In this document: positions 21,287 through 32,900 of the stretch, one piece after another
Layout of the letters: each line of letters begins with the position of its first letter
Numbering within the stretch: position 1 is the stretch's first letter
Source of the DNA: Oikopleura dioica
Taxonomy: Eukaryota; Chordata; Appendicularia; Copelata; Oikopleuridae
DNA: 64,000 nucleotides
Direction of reading: 5' to 3'
Assembly (NCBI GenBank): GCA_907165135.1
Contig: OU015568.1
Location: forward strand, 6,022,501-6,086,500
Translations under genes and position numbers: made by a program
Notes under the pieces: generated by a model
The model's database searches: none
The model's input: only the letters and a program-made list of their open reading frames with translations
Told to the model about the DNA's origin: nothing

Positions 21287-22050
21287 CGTTATGATGGTGG
21301 CTTGCACTTCGGAAACTCGCTGGATCGGCCGGTCCGAAGGCAGCTTGCTTTCCCATTCGCGTATTCGTGTAGCATTGCTCGCATTAAGTCGAACATGAAG
21401 TTGCAGAAGTCCTCGTCGACGCCGATTGAGCGGTAGAACTCGGATCGCCCCATAAAAAGATATGGCAAGGTGCAGGTTATTTCTTGCTTTAGCTGTAGAA
21501 GGAATTCGAGACCCTGCACTGCTTGGTTAAAGTACCTTCGATTGAAAATTTGCGTTATCCGCTGGTTCTATTTCCTCCCGCAAGTGAATGTTCAAGAACT
21601 CCTCGTAATATCTTTTTTGAATTTTTCGTAGAAGCGAATAATGTTATCGGCGACGTCGAAGGCTCTAGTGCCGAATTATGAGTTATCGTTGTCAACCAGC
21701 AGAAGTCTTTCCTCCATCGATGTGAAAATTTTTCCGTCTTTTGCGTCGTTGTGGCACCAAACGTCGGGGAGGTTGTGCCCACCTGGACATCGTTCATGAA
21801 CTCGATGAGGCCATCGGCTGAACTGATGTTGAGGAACTCGCCCTGAACTGGAAACTGTCCGATTCGCTCCTCGACCCATTCCTTTTAAAGATTATAGAAA
21901 AAATTATAGAAGAGAATCAATTTTGATCAAACCTTTTCGGGATAAGTAGCTGTTTCGTAGTACGATCTGATCGCTCTCGTGTTCCAGGGCCAAGCGTGGC
22001 AGCAGTTCGTGATCGGCCTTGGACTCTCTTCTTCGCTGATGATGTGCATT
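21287..22050 (-). pseudogene. Choline/ethanolamine-kinase-like fragment
   Basis: Minus-strand blocks include a first exon ending SYYETATYPEK before a GT donor, EWVEERIGQFPVQGEFL, then PDVWCHNDAKDGKIF, LLLVDNDNS and RAFDVADNIIRFYEKF. These match Brenner's kinase motif (H-N-D-x4-N), the ID.EY segment and the R.FD.ANHF segment of choline/ethanolamine kinases. The metal-binding Asn is replaced (GKIF for GNIL). TAA lies at 21676-21678, and three one-base shifts occur (near 21780, 21615, 21540). Inactive remnant; CHKA/B versus ETNK not decided. Confidence 0.5.
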
Positions 22051-22689
22051 GAATTTTCCTGACGACCGGTACGTCTGTTGAAAGGTTGCTTATGGCTTAT
22101 CAACTGTTAAATCAAAAATCAATTCTGGATCAGGGAATAAGGCTTCGAAAAGACGATAGAGCGGCTGAAAGACATTTTCTTCCCGAAAGTCATTGCCCTT
22201 CCGCAGTCAAAACGGTTGGAATTCGAAAGGGTGAATCTGGAGAATCGAGGCTTGAACAGTATTTAAGTTTTCTGTTCATCCATTTTGATTTCGAAAGACA
22301 TTTCTTGATTTGTCTGGTTAGACTTTCCTTGTCGTTTTTTTTTGTTTTTTGAAATAAATCATTTTTAGACTGATTTATAGATCAGCCGGAGATATTGACT
22401 GAGGTCTTGAAAAAGAGCATTAGCGGAAAAGAAATCAAGGAGGAAAATAACCATCAAGAAGAAAGCGCAAGATCCGAGCATGAAAAGCCAATTTTTTCAT
22501 TTGATCAAATAAAGGAATTCGAAAAATGATTAAAAAGATAAAACCGTCTTTGATCGATTAAATTTTCCCCAGCGCAGTGCTGAAATTCGCGCGCTGATCC
22601 TTTTTCTAGCGATCAATTCTCGTCATTTGTGCCCCTTTCCCCGTCAATAAATCTCCGCAGCGTATATAATCTTTGAATAAAGAAGCACT

Positions 22690-23575
22690 CGCCATGGATC
22701 CAGGTAAAAAAAGAGCTTCTAAAGCGCGAGGGATCGCAAGAACTCATTCTAGAGAACTTGGATGGACAAGTTTGCCTTCGAGAGCCAGTTGTCAAGACCA
22801 TGCTGGATCCGAGATTCGAGGTATGCGGGAATTTTTATAGTGGTCGGATTGTTGAATTAGTTTTGGGTTGTCGATTTTTGTGAAACCGCTTTGCGGCTTG
22901 GATTTTAAAAGAGCTGCTACGCGGCTTTTCTTCGAATTCCTATAGCAACACAGGTTGGCGAGCCCGGCTGGTCACCTCTTCAAAGTTGAAAATGTGATTT
23001 TAAGCAAGCAGATCGGCGAATCAGAGCGAAAATGCTGTTTGAGAAAACGACACTGATCAAGCCAGACGGCCGCTGCTTCGAGGAGCTCAAAAGAGAAGTC
23101 ATCGAAGAAGGAAGGAAAATTATCGAAATGGAGATGAACCTGCTCAACATGAAAAGACTCAAGATCTCGGAAGCGGTCGGGCAGATTATGACTTTTTGCA
23201 TCGACAATGAGCGTGAGTCTCTTTTCTTTCGATGGAAAACCTGTGACGAAAACCTTACTTAAAGTCCTAAAACAACTGGATCCTGACTCAGGTTCCCTGA
23301 CTTTCTACAGAAGCAATTGATTTTTTATTCTTTTATTTTTCAGAAGAAGATCCGCTCATTAATCGAAGCCGGAACAGCTCGAATCCCTGGATGAGTACGC
23401 ATCTCTCTGTTCTCTCAATTTTAAAAACTCTTTTTCAGCCCGGCGAGAGAGATTTTCCGAATATCTTCAAGCGCTGATGATGTGCAAGAGCCAACAGGAA
23501 GACGCTGAAGGAAAAATTGAAAAAGCGCGAATTAGAAGCTCAATTCCGAGGCGATCGGGGTTGAGGGCCTAACCA
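22690..23575 (+). pseudogene. Charged coiled-coil protein, exons in disagreeing frames
   Basis: Coding-like stretches are ELLKREGSQELILENLDG (near 22710, before a GT donor at about 22820), DGRCFEELKREVIEEGRKII (near 23070) with a helix through GQIMTFCIDNE, and RRERFSEYLQALMMCKSQQ (near 23440). All are helical and highly charged. The family is not recognised. The intron at about 22820-22985 contains a copy of the GCCGC hairpin repeat described at 36715-37684. Confidence 0.3.
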
Positions 23576-23579
23576 TTCA

Positions 23580-24059
23580 TGACTTTATCATGGATCATAA
23601 AATGTTCATGGACCCGAAGTTTATCTTCAAATATATTCCTTAGATGAATACTTATTCATTCCTTCCATTTTCTGTCGTTTTTCAATTTCAATTCGAAGAG
23701 CCCATTCCGTCGAAAAAGAGCGTGGAAACTCCAGCAATGTCCTTGCCAACTGTTTAAATTTTTTCATTTCTGAAATAAAAAAATACTTGTTCCGAAAATA
23801 GTGTTAAAAAAGTTGAGTCAGAGTGTCAGTTGACGAGGGCTCAGGTTGTTTATTGTTTGTTCGAGTGAGGACTACAAAAGGAGAAAAAAGAGAATGAAAA
23901 TGACAAACATCGGTAATTGTTATTTCTTAAACGAGGATTTTTTGTGGCGCAAGTTCATAGTCAAAGAATATCTTTTAATTTTAGATATTTTCGGGTCAGA
24001 AACCTGTGTCGTGAACCTGACTCTAGATCCGTTAATAAGCATCTTTCATTAAAGCTTTT
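23580..24059. other. AT-rich spacer, nothing recognised
   Basis: No conserved frame. Several poly-T and poly-A runs. CCTGACTCAGG copies flank it at about 23286 and 24066. Confidence 0.4.
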
Positions 24060-25350
24060 ATGTTTCAGAGCCCTGACTCAGGTTTTTTACACAGGTCTCC
24101 GACCCCTTTTGAAATCAAGGAAGAGACTTTCTCATGTGTTCAATTTCTAGCGCTTTCTTTTCCATTCAAAATCCTGGCCCGAGGAACCAGTCATCTTCAA
24201 ACACCCACAAATGATCCTGCCAGCGAATCCTTTAACTCCCACGTCGACGGAATCCTCGACCAAAACCAATCGCGAGAGTTTCAAAAAATGACGCAGGAAG
24301 AAAAACTCTTCAGTTTGGAAGAAATCTTCAAGAAAATGGACGCCGATGAAAATGAGGAAGTTGACGAGGACGAGCTGCAGCAGTGGATGAGATATGTCGA
24401 AAACAGATTTGTGTTTGAGGACACGGATGCGAAGATGGAACAAATGGACTTGGACGAAGACGGGATGGTCTCGATGGAGGAGTTCAAGGAGGCAAAGTAC
24501 AACCCAGGAATGGTTTTATCGACTCTTTGTTGCTGAAAACGAGTGAAAAATGAAAAGCTAAATTTTTATCAAAATCAAAACAGAGCGAATTTACAAAGAT
24601 CCCTCAATCAATGCAGCCACAGCTATGTACCAGAAAAAGAAGGATTTACGAAGATTCGCTGCTGACACGTACGTTGCGTTTTTAGCTGATTCAAAAGATA
24701 ACTCTTCGGGAAAAAGAATCATTCTAGTTGTTCGAAAATAAGAGTATTGATCATCGTCCTTTTGTTCAGAAACGAAGATCGCCATCTCTCCCGAAACGAG
24801 TTCACCCATTATCTCCATCCTACGGGGCATGTGGAGATGATGGAAGTGATCGCTTTGGAAACCTTGGAAGATCTTGATAAAAACAGCGATGGGTACATCG
24901 ATCTTGCAGAATATCTTGGCGACATTGGAGCGAGATCGTTCTCTGACAAACCAGATCAAGAAGAAGAGACGATTCTTCCGATGGGCGATGACGAGTTCGA
25001 CGAAGAACCAAATACTTGGAAAGCGCCGGGAATCGACGATGATTGGATCGAAAATGAAAAGCGCATTTTCAACAAAGAAAGAGACATTGATGGCGACGGC
25101 TTTTTGAACATGGCCGAAGTGATGCTTTGGATGAATCCGCCGGTAGAAATTCTCGAGGAGCCATAATTTGTAGCTTTAGGACTTAGGACTTCGATGTGAT
25201 ACAATCTGAGGCAGATTATCTGATCGCAACTGCCGACCGTGACGGATCTAGCACGCTTTCCAAACAAGAAGTTTTAAAAGGAACCGTATTTCTTCAATTT
25301 CATCTCGTCTCGTTCATCACTGATGAATTATCAGTTAGAGATGATAGTTA
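24060..25350 (+). CDS. Reticulocalbin/calumenin-like EF-hand protein
   Basis: A CREC-type calcium-binding protein of the secretory pathway. EF loops: DADENEEVDEDE (near 24340), DLDEDGMVSMEE (near 24450), DLDKNSDGYIDLAE (near 24870), DIDGDGFLNMAE (near 25085) and a weaker ADRDGSSTLSKQE (near 25230). Splicing needs a GA-AG intron at 24508-24583, a GT-AG intron ending at 24770, and a last junction near 25155 that fits GA-AG better than GT-AG. The 5' start and signal peptide are unclear (candidate ATG 24060). The C-terminal EADYLIATAD and ITDEL resemble family ends, with DEL echoing the HDEL/HDEF retention tail. The best-preserved multi-exon gene in this half. Confidence 0.6.
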
Positions 25351-25620
25351 ACCGCGGTTAACGACGGTTACGCATGAGAAAGAATAAAATCGTGGTTAAC
25401 AACCGTCAAACAGAAGAAAAACTGTAAAAATCGGTTTATCAGAGTGAAAATTAACCGTGGTTAACCGCGGTTTATATAAAATGCAGCCGTTAAATCGCGG
25501 TGAGCCGCGGTTTTCTGATAAAAGGATATAATTTTGGTAAACAAGGAATAAATTAAAGATATCTTATAACGCTGAGAACAATGAAAAACCACGGTAAACC
25601 GCGGTTAACCTGAGTTTTTT
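25325..25620. repeat. Cluster of GTTAACCGCGGTTAAC-like palindromes
   Basis: At least ten half-sites AACCGCGGTT, GGTTAAC or AACCACGGTT occur in both orientations within about 290 bp of non-coding DNA downstream of the EF-hand gene. Spacing is irregular, so this is not a simple tandem array. It could be a multimerised transcription-factor site (Myb-like AACNG or Grainyhead/CP2-like half-sites) or a decayed inverted repeat. Confidence 0.5.
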
Positions 25621-26168
25621 TGAAGAAAAACGGACAAAAGCTTATGATGCCTTCATTGAATCGCCAGCTACTCACTGGGGAAGCTCCCTTCTTCATCATG
25701 ATTCATGACGAGCTCTAGAATCATTTTCAAACTCTTCTTTTTTTCAACAATCGTGCCATTAAAATTCTTCAAAATAAACAAGCGTAGTTTTAAAAATGTT
25801 TGTTTTTTAATCCTGTCCGAAAATTTATTAATTTATTTATAATTCAGCTTACGTTGATGGTACTTTTGACAGGGGAGAATTGACAAGACGCCGCGAAATC
25901 TGTCAAAACTGTCGATCAGAAAATGAAAAATTGAAAATGTCAAGTCGAGTTTACATCCAGTAATGATGACAGTACACATCCGCTGGCCCGGGTAAAATCG
26001 CTGCGAGGAGATTTTTGTTTATATTTTTTTATTTATGGCTCGTGAATGCAGTGAACAGTTTCGAAAAAGAAATGAGGATCAGGAAGCACCAAGGTCATTT
26101 TTAAATTAATTTCTTTGTTTGAGGAGTGGTCGAGTTGAAGGTGAAGATGAAGGTGGTGGCGTTTTTTT
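25621..26168. other. Intergenic spacer, no gene seen
   Basis: AT-rich, no conserved reading frame and no obvious terminal repeats. It separates the convergent EF-hand (+) and PLC (-) genes. Confidence 0.4.
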
Positions 26169-28934
26169 TTACTCGCTTATTTCAATGTGGAAGAAAAGAG
26201 TGGCTGGGTAGAGACTGCCGCCTTCTTTGTCGAAAAGCGGGATTTGCCGGTAGCCGGGGACGATGCTGTCCATTGGAAGGTACGAATTTGCCAGTTTGTC
26301 GTCCTAAGTTTGGTTGAAAGAGGAACTCTAGAGATGTCTCACCTTTGTTCCGACATCTTTGTCCTAGACCAGAATTTCAAGCATCGATAGCTCGGGGAAC
26401 CAAGTTGTCAAGGTGAATTCTTCATTCCAGCAAGGACTTAAAAATCGTCAAAAGGGAATGATGGATTCGTTTTCACCTGAAGCCGTTGTTGTCGATGAAT
26501 TTGGTCGTCCTTGAGTTCTTCGGACTGTCGTCGACTGGAGGACCAACTACGCGGATTTTAACGTAAGGATCGACCACCTCTCCTTTGTTGTACTGCTTCG
26601 GCTTTGGCAACTGGCAGCCTGAGATGATCTTGAAGACGGATTTAGAGGGAATTTGACAGAATAAACGACCTTGATTTTGTATGAAAAGGGCTGGGAGCGG
26701 GGGAAAGTTGAGTTATCGTTGATGTCAAAATTATTGTTGTGGAGAGCATCTTCTCGCAAGAACTCGGGCTTGAGGACATAGCCGGCGCCCTGGTTTTGTT
26801 TGAAGCGAGCTTGGTTGATCAGCATTTCTTCACAGGCAGTTTGGTAGTTCAGCGCCACTAGAGTAGCCGTTATTGGGAATCAAGGAAGAGAACGCTTACC
26901 GATTTGGCATCCGTAAGCCCAGACAGGGATCGGATTGTAATTTGAAGAGTCTATTTTCTTTTTGTTGGGGTAAATTCGGATCAGCTGTCGGGAAGTGTGG
27001 TTCAGAAGTGCTTTCTAGAAGAGCAGGGATGGAGAAAAAGAGTGAAAAAGTGGCTTACTGATTGGTTCTTTGCATAGGAAGAGCAGACTTTGTCGTCGAT
27101 GGAACTGATGTGGCGGTAGTCCGAGTTTTGCTGGGCATCGTCGAAGTCTGTTAAATGACGGGATTGAGTGTAGATCACCAAGTCTGATAGATCTTTATGC
27201 AGCTTGATCTTTTTCTACAGAAAATTAGTTCAGAAAACGCCAAAACAGATAGAAACCAAAAACACACAAACACAAACGCGCGCAATATTGAAAAAAAAAC
27301 AAGAAAACGGTACTGTAAATTTACGACATTTACAAAATAAAAAGTCAGTCCCGCTTTTCGCGAGGGCCCCGGAAAACGAGAGCTTCGGAAGCGAAAGCTA
27401 CTCGTTTTTGAAGAAGGGCGCAATTCGGGCGACGAAAACAAGGAAGAGATTTCCTCGTCTGTCGAAGTCGACTGAAAAGAGACTGATTCTAGAGCCGAGG
27501 AATAAGGGGTTAAAAATGTTGCTTACAGGGGCGGTAATGGATTTACTAGTGGCGAGAAGCAACAAACTCGTCTTTCTAACCTGGTCCTTGAACTAAATCA
27601 AAGTTTACTTTTCTTGCGGTTAATAAGTGATTCTTCCCGAAAACATTCCTCAGGGAAAAAACAAACAGTGACGTTCGAAAAAAGCAAAGTTCAAAAAAAA
27701 ACTCTCTTTGTGTAATTATCGATTTGTGCTTCCTTTGTTAGTTCAGAAAAAAGTGAGACAAATTCAAAGTGCAAGAAGAGCAAATATTTTTAACCTTGGA
27801 GCTTTTTAAGCTCACTCTTCGGGAAGAAGAGTGTTTTCGCCGATTTTTACGGTTTTTACGAAAGCCAAAGCTTTGTAAAATCCTAACGCGGATGGCTTTT
27901 CTTCTGAAGTACCACTGTACTTTAGTTAGTGTTTTTCAACCATTCGGGGAACGACTATTGTTGATTCGAAATTATAAAAAAAACAGGTCGGGCCTAAAGT
28001 TAAACTTACGGTCTTTTTCTGTTTCTTTTGGTTTCCAGCTTCTTCTGCTGCTGGAACACTTCCATTTCCAACTGGGCTGTCTCGATCCTTCCCTTGTGCG
28101 TATCCTTCTCCCTCGTCTTCTTCTGAAACTTCATCGTCGACGACGAAATCGTCATTCTCCGCCTTGTTCCTCGTCGAATCTCCCGCTGCTTCCTTCAATT
28201 TCTTTCCCTTGATCCAGATTTTTCCCTTCATCGCCTCGGGAGATGGAAGACAATCTTCATCAGGATCGACTGGAGCTCGAAGCAGAAGGTCTCCAAGGAT
28301 TTCGACCATGTATTTGGCCATCTTTTGCTGCTGGGGAATGTGGCAGTGGTTTTCGAGCGAAAGGCAGACTGGATACTCCGATTTTTTGAAGGCGTATTGG
28401 CGGACAGTTGTGATCACGTCCTAAAAAAAGATTAAGAGTTAAAAAAAAAGGTTGAGACTTTACCTTGAAGCTTATTTTCGAGGTCCTGGTCCAACCGTGG
28501 TAAATAATCGGCTGTCCATTAGCTCCGTCCCAGCAGTCAAGTTCGACGCAGCGGCAACCTTTTAACAGGGCACTTTTGTACGCTTCTGTGCTGCTCGGCC
28601 CTGTCAGCTGGTCGTCTAACAGATACGTATTGTGACTGGAAGCGATCCAGTAGTCCGTCATCGGTCGGCTCATGTCCTGCATCTTTTCGTAAGAAGAATC
28701 GTCGATCACTTTTGCCGAACGAATGTACATGGCGAATCCGTAGAGAACGATTTCAAAGTTTGGGTCTTCAAGATTACTCTCCGTCGCTAGAATTGATACT
28801 GGAGCTTCAGTAAAAAAGAAAAACTTACCTGTCGGTTCAAAAACGCGGACCATTTCCTTGAGTTTCTCATCCGTCAAATTTTTGTAAAACTGGTATTTCT
28901 CCGAAAACTCCCGGAACTCGCAGACAGCACACAT
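26169..28934 (-). pseudogene. Phosphoinositide phospholipase C, delta-like, with an in-frame stop
   Basis: Hydrolyses PIP2 to IP3 and DAG at membranes. Minus-strand order: an EF-hand-like helix pair [18 protein letters not shown] domain [19 protein letters not shown] (first catalytic His) and [16 protein letters not shown] (E and D metal ligands), then [15 protein letters not shown]; an acidic X-Y linker; Y domain VALNYQTACEEM and QGAGYVLKPEFL; C2 domain PFSYKIKVV through PGYRQIPLFDKEGGSLYPATLFFHIEI, ending at TAA 26169-26171. TAG 26364-26366 interrupts the C2 strand where relatives have an acidic residue (V-E-D). Introns are short GT-AG. No PH domain was seen upstream. Confidence 0.72.
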
Positions 28935-28989
28935 GTGTGCTGTCCAGGTCGTTCTTCAACTTTCGAAGCTCTCGTTGGGCACTGAAAAG

Positions 28990-29500
28990 ATTGATAAACT
29001 ACGGTAGATAATTTAAAGACAAACTTTTGTAGGCGCTCCTCTAAATTGTCATATTCAGCTTCCTTCATCATCTTGTACTCTTCAAGACCCTTGGCGTGAG
29101 TCTGAGCCTGTTGCTTTTCGCCTTTGATGCTCTCGACGGCCTATGTGAGCATTTTAAGATGCTGCTCTGTCTGCTTTGCTGAGGTGATCTTCTCTGCGAG
29201 GACGATCTCGAGGACGTTGCATCGCTCCTTCAAGTCGAACTTTTTGACTCCTTTGACGATGATTTTTCCTTCAGAAGTCAGTTTGACTCGACTATAGATA
29301 CAATTTACGCGACGTAATCACCTATAAGCATTACCTTGAAGGGCCAGCATCTTCATCTTCCTCGGGGACTTTCTCAACAGGAGATTTTGTCGCCTTGACT
29401 GGTCCTCTTGCAGTTCCAGCGCGCGCTCCGACTCTAGAAGATGTAGCCGCGGTGAGGGTTTTTGTCGTCAGCGTAAGGTGCGGGAATGGGAAGGTGAAGA
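28990..29500 (-). CDS. Coiled-coil exons upstream of the PLC gene
   Basis: Two exons, separated by a GT-AG intron at about 29284-29335: a basic segment with GARAGTARGPVKATKSPVEK and acidic VPEEDEDAG, then a long helix (FDLKERCNVLEIVLAEKITS ... KGLEEYKMMKEAEYDNLEER). A TAG lies within the helix (about 29141-29143), in a 27-base block that could itself be a GA-AG intron. Either the 5' end of the PLC gene or a separate gene on the same strand. Not recognised. Confidence 0.3.
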
Positions 29501-29766
29501 GTCTTCTCTAAAAATTGAAAATTGCGTCTTTCTCTTTCACTCTGTTCCAGTTTTTGGGATAATCAATTTGATTTTCGCGCGCGCCAATCAGAGCAAAAAG
29601 AGCGCACCAAATTTTCTTCTTATGAAGAAGATATGAAAATTTGACAAAAATGGAGGTGAAAAGATAAGTTTGCTTGGAAAAAAAAACATGAAAATCCAAT
29701 TAAAAAAGCCGTTCAAAAGTAAAAACGAAGATGAGCTATGCATTATATAGCCTTCTCGCGGGGCTT
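29501..29766. other. AT-rich spacer
   Basis: No conserved frame; a stretch of A/T runs and a short CGCGCGCC patch. Confidence 0.3.
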
Positions 29767-29985
29767 CAAGAGCGAACAAGGGATAACACGGAGAAAGGCG
29801 GGCGAGCAAAGGTGCGCCGTTGAAGCCATGGAGGGCGAACAAGGGGGCGTAGAAAGCAAAAGAAGGAAAGCGACCAACGGATCTTGGTTACAAAAAGCGA
29901 GTGACCAAGGGAGGTCTTGTTGGAGTTTAACTCAGCGAGCAAGGGAAAAATGTTCACAAAATGTGGGCGAGCAAGGGGTTTGGGT
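29767..29985. repeat. Irregular GCGAGCAAGGG minisatellite
   Basis: Seven variants of GCGAGCAAGGG (GCGAACAAGGG, GCGACCAACGG and similar) recur at 30-40 bp intervals. Open frames here are by-products of the repeat. Confidence 0.55.
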
Positions 29986-29998
29986 ACGTTAGGTGCAG

Positions 29999-32900
29999 TT
30001 ATATAAGGTCACTAATGGTGTCGCCATCTACCACAGTCCACCCAATTTCTCTTGGAGCTGGCTCGTTTTCTCGCTAAAAGAGGCGATTAACTTAGTTGGC
30101 AGAGAAAATATTGAAAAATTTTGAATTGCCAGGTAAAAATACTACAATTTCTTCAAGATAAAAATTTACCTGATCATCAGTCGAAGCATTCCGCTTCTTA
30201 GCAGTCGAGGATTGAGCTTCATCTTGGAAACGAACTCGTCGGGCACTTTTTTCAGGATCATGTCGAGGTCTTCCTGCAGCTTGGAGCTCATGTTTGCGAA
30301 GTATAGAAGGCGGAACTGAATAATAATTATTGGTTTTCATTCAAAGTTATCATATTAAGGGGGAGGTGGTCGAAAAATTTTTTATCGACTAACTAAGAAT
30401 GAGGAAAGAAAGTGAATAAAAAACTATACAAGAAATTTTCATCAACTTTGAAAATCTACAACCCTTATTCGAAAAGGCGCGCGAGCCAGCTCGGCCTGGT
30501 CCCTTAAGCCTATTTCCGAACCCTACCCCTAACACAGGGTAGCCGAAAGGTAACCTTAGGGTAGCCAATCGATAAATAGCCCTTCAGTTTCTTCCGTTTT
30601 TCGAAACTCAAAATCACTTCGGTAAGAGACCTTATTCTTTGACCCCTGTTCCATAGATGGTGCACCCTGGCCGGCTAAGAAGGGGCGACAGATTCATTCA
30701 TGATTTACGGCCGAATTTCGATCGTAAGCCCCTTTGATATCTCTATTTTTAACCTTAAGGATATAAGCTATGAATTTGAACTTTCGTAGCGCCTAAATGC
30801 GAAGTAGTATCATTTTCACTTCAAAAGTAATCCTACCTAAAAATGCACGCAAAACTCAAATATGGTACTCTAAAAAAAAATTTTATTGAAAAATTTCCTT
30901 TTAGAGCGATTTCAAATCTTACTCTCTCGATTCCTGGAATTTTTTCCACTAAATCGGTCCAGTTTTTTCGATAAATAACTTCTCTTAACCCTTATCTACA
31001 AAATTGACGGATCAGTTTTCCCTAATTCTGACCGAAACCGATTTTAGAGCCATTTCCATGAGGCTTACCAAGCGCGCGAATAGTGTAAAACTAGACTTTT
31101 ACTGTACCTGTTGTTGTTGTGAGTTGGCAAATTGCTGAAGAAGGAGCTGTTGCTGGAGGAGTTGGATTTGCTGGACGCTGAGTTGCGGAAGCTGGAGACT
31201 TTGGGGAATAGCTCGGGCGAGATTGGCGGCTTGCTGCAAGTTGTGCGCGTTCATGATTTGGCTCTGCTGGTGGAAGGGTTAAATGGTTAACAACATAAAT
31301 ATGAGTAAATATGCATTTTTGTTAATGTGTCGATTTTCATGTCAATAAAAAAAATTTTCAATATGGAAAAATTACCGAGTTAAAAATTTCGTTCAATAGC
31401 TAAAATCAACCATTTTCGAAAAAATTTTTAAACCGAAGTCAAATTCCTTGATCAAAAATAGTTCCATAAGTTCATATTTTTCTTAGATGAATTTAAAAAA
31501 CTTTTCGCAGCCAAAATCCTGACTTTGCCTGTTTATAGATTCAGCTGAAAGCCCGTAAAATTATGAGGCGACTCCAAAACCGTCAGACGATGACGTCATC
31601 AATAACGCTAGAAGTTGGCAAAAATGACCATTTCGGGAAAATTTTGAGTCAGTTTTTGGGGTGCAGGGCGGCCACGTTCTGCACTCAAAATTTTCGGAAA
31701 TCGATTCTTTGAGTTTTGAGGATCATTTTCTCTATTGTCGTAAAATTCTATTTCGACTCCTTGACCCTCAAAATCGACTTTTAAAAGCTTGATTTTCGGG
31801 CTTTTTAGCTAAATTTGCCCATTTTTCGGTCGATCACCAATCTTCAAACCCTTTTTCTTAGTGAAACCCTTAACATATCACCATACACTTGTCGGTGCCC
31901 TTGACAAGGGTCTCAGCTAAATTTTCAACATAAAAAATTTTGATCAGTTAAGGTCATCATAATGATATCCATGTTTGAAAAATATTTTCACTTTAACCTA
32001 TCGTTGCGACACCCTTAAGAGGCCTATGAGCTTGTTTTCCTTCTGATGCCCTAGAGCAACTATCGAGCTACAGAATTATCAAAAAATGTTTCAAAAATCT
32101 TAAGGGGATCAATCCGATATCCGTGTTTGAAAAAGTCATTATCACATGACGGAGGGGTCCTTAACTTCTCAATACACGGGCGGGCGACTAAGCGCTCAAA
32201 ACACGGGGTCGGGAAAACCGACCACCAAGCATTATTCAGCCCGCGCGGCGCGCCAAATTCGGAGTGTGAAAAACAGCGCCGACTATTTTGATCTCTCATT
32301 CATATTTCCGTCGAGATAATAAGTTTAAAACTATACTGTTAGAAAGCCCGAACACTCAGCTATTTATTCATGTTATTATCAAGGAGAAAAAACCCTTCAA
32401 TTTTTCAATAATGAGCTCGAAAGAGGTCGTGTGCAAAGCGCCATCCCTCTTGACAATCTTCACGAAACTTCGCAGAGTGGTTCGGTTTGTTCATATAAGT
32501 GCACATTGCAAAAATTAGCTCAAACGGATTACAACCTTTGAAGTAATTGAGGGCCAAAGTCGCCGTGGTCGGTTTTACCGACCACGTGTATTGAGAAGTT
32601 AAGCTTAGCTGAAAGCGTTAAAACTGATATGAATCAAGTAACATCGTAAAAAAATTCTCATGCAGAACGCCATTCTGCATTTGCAGAACGCCGTTCTGGC
32701 AGAACGTGGCCGCCCGTCACCCGTTTTTTGGGCTTTATTGACGGAATTTTCTCATGTTCTATAGCTCAAATTGATCCATATGAAAAACTCTACTAAGGTT
32801 TTTGATAAGTTTTCATTTCCTCGAAATTTTTTTCGGGAAATTCTAGAGCCAAATTCTTCGATTTTTTCCTAATCCGTAAAAACCTTTGTATAGTTTTTAA

